Assembly (NCBI GenBank): GCA_964443885.1 | Contig: CAYUES010000056.1 | Span: 1 to 5,317, forward strand | From: OMIS01 sp964443885 | Lineage (GTDB): Bacteria; Patescibacteriota; Microgenomatia; UBA1400; PJMF01 | DNA length: 5,317 bases | Reading direction: 5' to 3' | Shown: one piece after another, positions 1 to 4,868 of the stretch | Layout of the letters: each line of letters opens with the position of its first letter | How positions within the stretch are numbered: position 1 is the first letter of the stretch | Translations under genes and position numbers: made by a program | The notes under the pieces: model-generated | The model's input: the letters and a program-made list of their open reading frames with translations, nothing else | Databases searched by the model: none | Told to the model about the DNA's origin: nothing

Positions 1-1431
1 CTGAGCTCTATCAGTCATTTTAGCTAGTAAATTATGTCTTTTTTCTCTTACTTGTTCTGGTTTTTCGTACGAATTTGCAGTTGGTTCCAGACAAATAAAA
101 CATGCTTGGGCTACTTCTGATTCTTCATCTGGTATGTTGAATCTAGTTTTAAGTATATCTATGTTTTCAAAGTACCAATTCAATTGATTTGCCGATGTTT
201 TTTCTTCGCCCGTTTTTTTGAGAAATGACTGAATGCCCTGTTCTACTACATCGTTTGCACTTACTCCTGATCGTGTAAGTAAGACTTTTGTAGTTCCAAA
301 ATGTGGATGCTCTCTTGCAAACATTCTTTCATATCGAGAACGTGCACGATCCAAAAGTTCGGTAGCAGAGGTCTCATCGTTATCCAAGAGCAGTAATGCT
401 TCATTGAAATATTTTCTTTTAGTTTTGTCTAGCTTGCTTACGTGTAAATCTAATTCATGTAACAAACTTTGCCACTTCGCTTCAAAACTAACTATTTGTT
501 CTGGTGAATCTCTTTTTACTAAAGACTGAGTTGGTATTTCAAGATGAGGACTTTCGATGTCAAAAGGCATACCTTGCTCTAAAAGAGCCAAGTGTACATC
601 CTGCACGGGTAATGGATTTAGTGGCAGTATTGGCCGTATATCTTTACTCAAACAGTACAAACCACCTATTGTATCTGTCAAGTAAAAATAACTGAAAAGT
701 TGATATGAATCTGTAAAGTTATCCGCTTGAACTGGATCATTCTTAAAATTAGCAGCTACTATCTCTTCATATTTTTCGGTTACCTCGGTAAGCTCAGATT
801 GCCCTAGTGGCTGCATAATAACTGCCTTCATCCCCGAAGCAAATTGTAATACATCTGCTTTCTTAAAATCTTCAACTGTTGTGAACTGCAAAAATTCAGA
901 AGTATCACTAAATTTTTCTGAAAGAATATTTTCAAGTTCGGGAATTGAAAAATACTTAACACGTGGATCGAGAACTGTAGCTCGTGTCTTTTCGGTAACT
1001 TTTCCTTGGTGATCACGGAAGTAAAGTGAAAATAAATAGCTTGAAGGATCAGATTCCCGTTTGGTTGTAAGGGAATCTGGATAAATTAAATTTATGACAT
1101 ACAGATCGTATAGTGAAACAAGCAACTTTTGAAATTTGTGTAAAGCAGCTACTTTTGCTTCTTCTGAATCCAGAGAATAGCAATCTATTAATACTGTTTC
1201 TAAATGTTCTAAAAATTCTTGTAGTGAATATGCCAGATGAAAATCGATACTTACCACTTGTTCATAAAAAGTATTTATGGTTTGTTGCAGTGCAACAAAT
1301 TTTTCTTCTATTGTAGTTTCTGGTAAATACAGCTTTTCGTGACCAACCGCCCGAGCCGATTCTTGACGAGAATGAACCATGTCGCGATACGGCTTACCTT
1401 GATCGTTTTTAAAAGCAACTTCATTCAGCAT
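1..1431 (-). CDS. Large hypothetical soluble protein, C-terminus beyond window
   Basis: An uninterrupted frame of 477 codons runs from an ATG at 1431 to the first base of the window, so the C-terminal part is missing. I do not recognise the family. The start is bounded by an in-frame TAG directly before the ATG (1434-1432). There is no Shine-Dalgarno. A TATTAT hexamer (1443-1438) ends six bases before the ATG, which suggests a leaderless message; Met18 is the next internal ATG. The visible protein is hydrophilic and mostly helical in character. It has no signal peptide or membrane segment, with amphipathic helices around residues 41-83, 91-116 and 311-375 and many Lys/Glu/Asp residues. A CFIC pair (Cys444, Cys447) lies near the window edge and could be half of a metal site, though no partner pair is visible. 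The gene is AT-rich compared with dnaG and follows the 120-residue gene by 54 bases on the same strand. A cytoplasmic location is inferred; no function is offered. Confidence 0.83.
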   Translation of the reverse strand, partial: MLNEVAFKNDQGKPYRDMVHSRQESARAVGHEKLYLPETTIEEKFVALQQTINTFYEQVVSIDFHLAYSLQEFLEHLETVLIDCYSLDSEEAKVAALHKFQKLLVSLYDLYVINLIYPDSLTTKRESDPSSYLFSLYFRDHQGKVTEKTRATVLDPRVKYFSIPELENILSEKFSDTSEFLQFTTVEDFKKADVLQFASGMKAVIMQPLGQSELTEVTEKYEEIVAANFKNDPVQADNFTDSYQLFSYFYLTDTIGGLYCLSKDIRPILPLNPLPVQDVHLALLEQGMPFDIESPHLEIPTQSLVKRDSPEQIVSFEAKWQSLLHELDLHVSKLDKTKRKYFNEALLLLDNDETSATELLDRARSRYERMFAREHPHFGTTKVLLTRSGVSANDVVEQGIQSFLKKTGEEKTSANQLNWYFENIDILKTRFNIPDEESEVAQACFICLEPTANSYEKPEQVREKRHNLLAKMTDRAQ

Positions 1432-1437
1432 CTACAC

Positions 1438-1443
1438 ATAATA
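1438..1443 (-). promoter_or_regulatory. Candidate -10 element for a leaderless start at 1431
   Basis: TATTAT on the minus strand matches the sigma-70 -10 consensus at five of six bases and is followed by exactly six bases (GTGTAG) before the ATG at 1431. A transcript initiating seven bases after the hexamer would start on the A of the start codon. No TTGACA-like -35 is found 16-18 bases upstream; the bases there belong to an inverted repeat. The region is AT-rich, so a chance match is quite possible. The absence of any Shine-Dalgarno before this ATG supports the reading. Confidence 0.35.
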
Positions 1444-1445
1444 AC

Positions 1446-1460
1446 ATTCATTTTATGAAT
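1446..1460. repeat. Short perfect inverted repeat, possible operator or hairpin
   Basis: ATTCAT-TTT-ATGAAT is a perfect 6-bp inverted repeat with a 3-base centre. On the minus strand it lies two bases upstream of the candidate -10 of the 477-codon gene, inside the would-be -35/-10 spacer, which is a typical operator position. As RNA it would make only a weak AT-rich hairpin with no U-run after it, so it is not a terminator. Confidence 0.4.
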
Positions 1461-1490
1461 ACTAGCTGTTTGAAAACAGTTAAAACTAGT
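1461..1490. repeat. Nested inverted repeat after the 120-residue gene
   Basis: An inner near-palindrome CTGTTT-GA-AAACAG (1466-1479) is enclosed by ACTAG (1461-1465) and CTAGT (1486-1490), giving an interrupted two-part stem with five or six unpaired bases on one side. It begins within the stop codon of the 120-residue gene (1488-1486). On the minus strand the stem is followed by ATTC rather than a T-run, so it is a poor intrinsic terminator. It may be an operator, an mRNA-end hairpin or chance. Confidence 0.4.
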
Positions 1491-1848
1491 TCAAGGTAAT
1501 GCCCGCTTCAGCCAATTTTGCAGTAATTCTTTGGATAAAAACTTCAGGTGTAGCTGGTCCAGAAAGATGGTTTTCCTCATCTTGAGAACCATTTATAATG
1601 ATCTCCGCGACTTGCCTGCTTTTGCCATTCCAAAAACCTAGTTTTATTTCGTCATTACTTTGTAAAGTAGGATCAAGATTTATCTCAATACCTTCAGGAA
1701 TATCTTTAAAAGTGCTTTCCACTGAGGCACCTACAGTGACAATATCAGCTCTAAACAAAGAGTCACCTATAGTTTCTAGGGCAGATGTTAGGTTAGCTCT
1801 AGTTATTTCTGTATCTGAACGTTTCTCCATACTTGATTCTACATGCAT
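1486..1848 (-). CDS. Hypothetical 120-residue protein
   Basis: A complete small gene whose family I do not recognise. The start ATG at 1848 is favoured because AAGGA (1858-1854) lies five bases upstream, the best Shine-Dalgarno in the window; an ATG at codon 7 (1830) lacks one. The protein is acidic and soluble, with no signal peptide, no membrane segment and no cysteine. Residues 1-35 look helical. Residues 36-90 alternate hydrophobic and polar residues with turns, as in a small beta-rich or alpha/beta domain (for example GIEINLDP near 53-60 and VAEIIING near 80-87). The last 18 residues (from FIQRI) form a likely amphipathic helix. It lies between the spherulin-4 gene (58-base gap) and the 477-codon gene (54-base gap), all in one direction, so it may share their transcript. 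AT-rich like its downstream neighbour. An antisense frame overlaps it, but that frame has no ribosome site and a less protein-like composition. Confidence 0.75.
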   Translation of the reverse strand: MHVESSMEKRSDTEITRANLTSALETIGDSLFRADIVTVGASVESTFKDIPEGIEINLDPTLQSNDEIKLGFWNGKSRQVAEIIINGSQDEENHLSGPATPEVFIQRITAKLAEAGITLN

Positions 1849-1853
1849 ATAGA

Positions 1854-1858
1854 TCCTT
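1854..1858 (-). promoter_or_regulatory. Shine-Dalgarno of the 120-residue gene
   Basis: AAGGA on the minus strand, preceded by further A residues and five bases from the ATG at 1848. It decides the start over the ATG at 1830. It also shows that this organism uses Shine-Dalgarno initiation for some genes, unlike the apparently leaderless starts at 1431 and 4869. Confidence 0.7.
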
Positions 1859-1888
1859 TTTAAATAATTTTTAAGTAGTAACTTTCCT

Positions 1889-1909
1889 TAGTATATAGTA
1901 TCTATACTA
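1889..1909. repeat. AT-rich inverted repeat spanning the spherulin-4 stop codon
   Basis: TAGTATA and TATACTA form a 7-bp inverted repeat separated by seven bases, with the TAG stop of the spherulin-4 gene in one arm. The other arm carries, on the minus strand, TATACT (1895-1890), a possible -10 for the 120-residue gene about 40 bases upstream of its ATG. The best -35 candidate, TTGAAC (1915-1910), is only 14 bases away, so a promoter is uncertain. The stem has one G-C pair and no T-run follows on the minus strand, so terminator function is unlikely. Confidence 0.35.
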
Positions 1910-2881
1910 GTTCAAACCTTGGATATACGCTGCTTCTGCTTGTAGATACGCAGGTAACTCTGTCCAAGGATCTTGTGGTTCTGGCCCTACCGCTTTCATC
2001 CCCGACCCAACATAGATCTGTTGAATCTTGAAACTTTCGGCTCGGTTGATCGCCTGCTGCATCTCTGCTTCGGTCGGCGTGGTGTGGACAAGGACAATTG
2101 CTTTTATCGGATTTAGAAGAATATAGTCATCTGGTTGGTACTGCATCCAATCAGTGAAAGTACCTTCAAAAATAATTGTTTTATCGGCTAAAGTATAAAA
2201 ACGCTGATCAATTCTTTGGCCGGGATTAAAAATAACTTCAAGTTTTTTGCTTTTTTGTGCTGCCACATTTTTGAGTTGTGTTACAACGTTTTGGTAGTGC
2301 GCAAACATTTCATCCAGCTGTGCGGGATCGGTATCATTGGCGAAAACTTGATCCAACATACAACAGACTACCGAGTCCGGATATTCATCAAAGTACCGAT
2401 TAGCATCGGTCAAAATCTCAGCAATTGGTCGAGTGCCATAGTTGGTGTCGTTGTAGCCACTCATCCGTACACCAGCTGCTTCTAAATCAGCAATGCCCCG
2501 AGTGTAGTCTTCGTTTATGGGCTGCACACTGCCGTCTGAACCAGTTGGACTGAGGATTACCTGCACCTTTTTAGTAACCTGTCTGAGAGCAGCCACATCA
2601 TCCCAAGCATACTCATCGGCTAGTTGATTTGGGTTGTCCAACCACCACTGTGGATAGATAAAAAGTGGAACAAACATTCCATATTCTTCCGGAGTTCGTG
2701 CCAACGGTAGGTACAGTGTACTATCTTGGGTTGCGGTATAGTTTTGAAGTTGCGTAGAATCACTAGCTTCTGGCACGGCCTGTGTGTTTCCATCAGAAAC
2801 AGTCATTCCTAAAAAGGCCATAGCAAAAAATATGCTTCTAATAAATCTGCTCGAGGCTTCAACTTTATTGAAAACTGGCAT
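1907..2881 (-). CDS. Secreted spherulin-4 (GH135-like) domain protein
   Basis: A 324-residue protein. Residues 1-35 look like a Sec signal peptide: Lys6, Arg12 and Arg15, a short hydrophobic core at 16-28, and a possible cleavage after Ala35. There is no lipobox. A polar linker to about 55 leads into a TIM-barrel domain matching the spherulin-4 family: VPLFIYP (71-77), ILSPTG (109-114), DYTRGIADLEAAGV (125-138), GYNDTNYGTRP (142-152), MLDQV (175-179), VIFNPG (216-221), IIFEGTF (236-242) and IVLVH (262-266). The best-studied member known to me, Aspergillus Sph3 (GH135), hydrolyses galactosaminogalactan using acidic residues in a DE pair and a later Glu. Asp177 and Glu239 are present here, but the Glu of the pair is Gln178. 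Export is likely; activity is uncertain. The ATG lies four bases after the dnaG stop with only a weak AGAAAG ribosome site, so translation is probably coupled to dnaG. Length is normal for a signal peptide plus one domain. Confidence 0.9.
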   Translation of the reverse strand: MPVFNKVEASSRFIRSIFFAMAFLGMTVSDGNTQAVPEASDSTQLQNYTATQDSTLYLPLARTPEEYGMFVPLFIYPQWWLDNPNQLADEYAWDDVAALRQVTKKVQVILSPTGSDGSVQPINEDYTRGIADLEAAGVRMSGYNDTNYGTRPIAEILTDANRYFDEYPDSVVCCMLDQVFANDTDPAQLDEMFAHYQNVVTQLKNVAAQKSKKLEVIFNPGQRIDQRFYTLADKTIIFEGTFTDWMQYQPDDYILLNPIKAIVLVHTTPTEAEMQQAINRAESFKIQQIYVGSGMKAVGPEPQDPWTELPAYLQAEAAYIQGLN

Positions 2882-2885
2882 CGTG

Positions 2886-4817
2886 TTACTTTCTTTTTAA
2901 TAAAACTAGCTTTTGCAGCAACTCGCTTTGGCGCTTGTCTTGCTCGGGAGTTTTGACCGCAATCCTGTCTAGTTCTTCCAGTTCACGTTCGATTCGCTTG
3001 CCTTCGGCAGTTGCTTGAACGCCCCGGAAGTCACTCAAAGTATTCTTCCACTCTGTTGCTAAATCGATTGTATCGAGTGATGCGTAGTACTTGGGATTGG
3101 TTGCCAGCTCAAAGACTTTTTCTTGTAAGTCATCGGGTAGTTTTTTGGCGACTTCACCCAGTTCTTTATTGGTATTTTTAAAAACTTCCAGAATTTGTTG
3201 CAGCCCCGGTGTTATTAAGTTTAAAGCGGCAAACTCGGTCAACCAGGTTTGTCGCTCTTTAGCCGCTGCATTAAAAGCTAAAAATAATAAGTACGACTCG
3301 AGCTCAAGCTGTTTTCTTTCTTGAGGAGTTGGGGGCCGTTGGACGGGTTCGTTTTTTCCAGACTGCTGCTGCTCAGTCGCTTTTTTATCAGCAGCTTTTT
3401 CTGTTTTCATGCCATCACGGAGCAGATAGTTCTTGATATCACTCTGGACACTCTGGAGCGTCACTCCTAGTCGGCCAGCCAATAACTTGGTGTAGTACTC
3501 GTACTGAACCGCGTGATCAATCTTGGCCAACACCGGAGCTAACTCGGTCATAATCTGCAGCTTACCTTCTGGGGACTCAGTACTATGTTTTTCACAAGCC
3601 GCCGAAATCAAGAATTCGTAGGCCGTGATCGGATGCTTAACCAGCTCGCGCCAACCCTTGGGGTCGCTTTTGCTGAAGTCGTCTGGATCTTTACCATTGG
3701 GAATGCGAATCACACTCAGGGTCAGTGGTTGCTCGCGGGAAGATTGATTGGCCGCCACCACTTCAATTGCTTTTTTGGTGGCTGCCACGCCTGCGCTATC
3801 AGCATCGAGGGAGAGGATAATTTGATCAACTGAGCGCGAAAGTAACTTAACGTGATCGGCAGTCAGGGCAGAACCTTTGATGGCGACTACGGTCGAAAGG
3901 TGCGCTTCGACCGATGAAATTACGTCAAACTCGCCTTCCACCACCACCACGCGGCGTTCTTTGCGAATGCTACTCAGGCTTTCATATAGACCGTAGAGCA
4001 ACTGACTTTTGTGGTACAAAAGTGTCTCTGGTGTATTAATGTACTTTGGATCTACAAAGTCTGACTTGGGGGTTGCTGTTGACTGTTTTGAGCTAGCTAC
4101 TTTTTGCGGTGAATTTTTTGCAGGTTTAGTTTGAGTACTCTGCGCAGCTACCCCAGCGGTCTTCAAATCAATTAAGCGTCCTGAAAATCCGACCACTTGC
4201 CCACGATGATTTTTGAGGGGAAACATCACCCGCGAGCGGAACCGATCGTAGACGCGCCCACCCTGGGCTTGGGTCGCCAAGCCTGCTTTGATGATTAAAT
4301 CGAGCGGATACTTTTTCTTGTGATGCAGATACGTCACCAACCCATCCCAAGCCGGCAACGATACACCCAGCTGGAACTGCTTGATGGAGTCTTGTTTGAC
4401 ACCACGCTGTTTCAAGTACTGGCGGGCAGCTTCGCCGACTTCATGATCAGTCAATAAATAATGATAGTAGGCACGTGCTAAATCAAGGATTGCCAGGAGT
4501 TGGGTTCGTTCTTCATCTTCTTGAGTATTTGGCGCGGCGGCGGTCAGAGTAATCCCCGCTGACTCTGCTAGCGTTTCCAGCGCTTCACGAAACGTCATGC
4601 CTTCGTATTCTTCCAAAAAGGTAAAGGCGTCGCCACTTTTGCCACAACCAAAACACTTGTAACGCTGCATGTTTTCACTGACAAAAAACGACGGGCCACG
4701 CTCACTATGAAACGGACAGAGTCCTTTAAAGTTGGCACCAGAACGTTGCAGCGTAACTCGGCTGCCAATGAGATCCACAATATTTGTGGCTTCTTTGACT
4801 TGTTGTACCTGCGACAT
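2886..4817 (-). CDS. dnaG: DNA primase DnaG
   Basis: Synthesises RNA primers on single-stranded DNA at the replication fork, working with the DnaB helicase. The ATG at 4817 gives 643 residues. In order: a CHC2 zinc finger (Cys34, His37, Cys55, Cys58; CPFH and CFGC); the catalytic core, with RFRSRVMFPL (192-201) and GFSGRL (210-215); a low-complexity Ser/Thr/Lys/Gln insert (about 218-254); PKYINTPET (257-265); the TOPRIM metal-binding residues Glu294 in VEGEFDV and Asp338/Asp340 in LDADSAG; KDPDD (376-380); a second charged linker (about 469-502); and a helical C-terminal region that should bind helicase. A TTG at 4832 would add five residues, but it sits right at the predicted transcription start. 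The ATG has GGA ten bases upstream and matches the usual DnaG N-terminus (NIVDLIG). All catalytic residues are present, so it should be active. It is followed by the spherulin-4 gene rather than rpoD, a common neighbour elsewhere. Confidence 0.98.
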   Translation of the reverse strand: MSQVQQVKEATNIVDLIGSRVTLQRSGANFKGLCPFHSERGPSFFVSENMQRYKCFGCGKSGDAFTFLEEYEGMTFREALETLAESAGITLTAAAPNTQEDEERTQLLAILDLARAYYHYLLTDHEVGEAARQYLKQRGVKQDSIKQFQLGVSLPAWDGLVTYLHHKKKYPLDLIIKAGLATQAQGGRVYDRFRSRVMFPLKNHRGQVVGFSGRLIDLKTAGVAAQSTQTKPAKNSPQKVASSKQSTATPKSDFVDPKYINTPETLLYHKSQLLYGLYESLSSIRKERRVVVVEGEFDVISSVEAHLSTVVAIKGSALTADHVKLLSRSVDQIILSLDADSAGVAATKKAIEVVAANQSSREQPLTLSVIRIPNGKDPDDFSKSDPKGWRELVKHPITAYEFLISAACEKHSTESPEGKLQIMTELAPVLAKIDHAVQYEYYTKLLAGRLGVTLQSVQSDIKNYLLRDGMKTEKAADKKATEQQQSGKNEPVQRPPTPQERKQLELESYLLFLAFNAAAKERQTWLTEFAALNLITPGLQQILEVFKNTNKELGEVAKKLPDDLQEKVFELATNPKYYASLDTIDLATEWKNTLSDFRGVQATAEGKRIERELEELDRIAVKTPEQDKRQSELLQKLVLLKRK

Positions 4818-4830
4818 ACTACGTTTATCC

Positions 4831-4842
4831 AATACTCGTATT
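4831..4842. repeat. 12-bp near-palindrome at the dnaG start site
   Basis: AATAC-TC-GTATT is a 5-bp inverted repeat with a 2-base centre. It covers the predicted dnaG transcription start and the downstream edge of its -10. Relative to the divergent gene it lies at about -38 to -27, where a -35 element would be expected. A single regulator bound here could repress dnaG and affect the membrane gene. Short AT-rich palindromes are common by chance. Confidence 0.35.
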
Positions 4843-4868
4843 ATCTATAAACACGGTATACTTGTCAT
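4840..4868 (-). promoter_or_regulatory. Sigma-70 type promoter of dnaG
   Basis: On the minus strand, -35 ATGACA (4868-4863, five of six to TTGACA) and -10 GATAAT (4845-4840, five of six to TATAAT) are separated by exactly 17 bases. Transcription would start near 4833, giving a leader of about 16 bases to the ATG at 4817. It may drive dnaG and the co-directional genes after it, since no convincing terminator lies between them. Confidence 0.7.
4857..4862 (+). promoter_or_regulatory. Candidate -10 for leaderless transcription of the divergent membrane gene
   Basis: TATACT (five of six to TATAAT) is followed by exactly six bases and then the ATG at 4869, so transcription would begin on the start codon itself. 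No Shine-Dalgarno precedes the ATG, and no TTGACA-like hexamer is found 17 bases upstream. The element lies inside the -35/-10 spacer of the dnaG promoter on the other strand. Confidence 0.45.

Noticed and set aside
233..695. Plus-strand reading frames of 63-98 codons inside the left-hand gene
   Set aside because: They lie antisense to the uninterrupted 477-codon minus frame, have Ser/Leu/Lys-rich non-domain composition and no ribosome sites.
828..1016. Minus-strand 62-codon frame
   Set aside because: It overlaps the 477-codon gene in another frame on the same strand and has no start signals. It is a shadow of that gene.
1466..1479. LexA/SOS-box-like sequence CTGT...ACAG
   Set aside because: The arms are separated by six bases, not the eight of the E. 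coli SOS box, and no SOS gene is adjacent. I kept it only as a generic inverted repeat.
1598..1852. Plus-strand 84-codon frame opposite the 120-residue gene, as a possible antisense gene or toxin-antitoxin pair
   Set aside because: No Shine-Dalgarno or promoter. The minus frame has a clear ribosome site and a more protein-like composition.
1861..1890. Intrinsic terminator between the spherulin-4 gene and the 120-residue gene
   Set aside because: The only nearby stem is AT-rich and is followed on the minus strand by AGGAAAG rather than a T-run.
1485..1915. Ten-base direct repeat ACTAGTTCAA at 1485-1494 and 1906-1915, flanking the 120-residue gene like attachment or insertion-site duplications
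   Set aside because: Both copies are the stop-codon context of genes ending in Leu-Asn (TTGAACTAG). Ten-base repeats are expected by chance in 5 kb, and no mobility gene is present.
2216..2485. Plus-strand 89-codon frame
   Set aside because: Antisense to the well-conserved spherulin-4 domain; no start signal.
3091..3833. Plus-strand frames of 77 and 82 codons opposite dnaG
   Set aside because: Shadows of conserved DnaG coding sequence without ribosome sites.
4818..4832. TTG start for DnaG adding five residues
   Set aside because: The TTG falls essentially at the predicted transcription start, so it would need a leaderless TTG. The ATG at 4817 fits the usual DnaG N-terminus better. The TTG remains possible.
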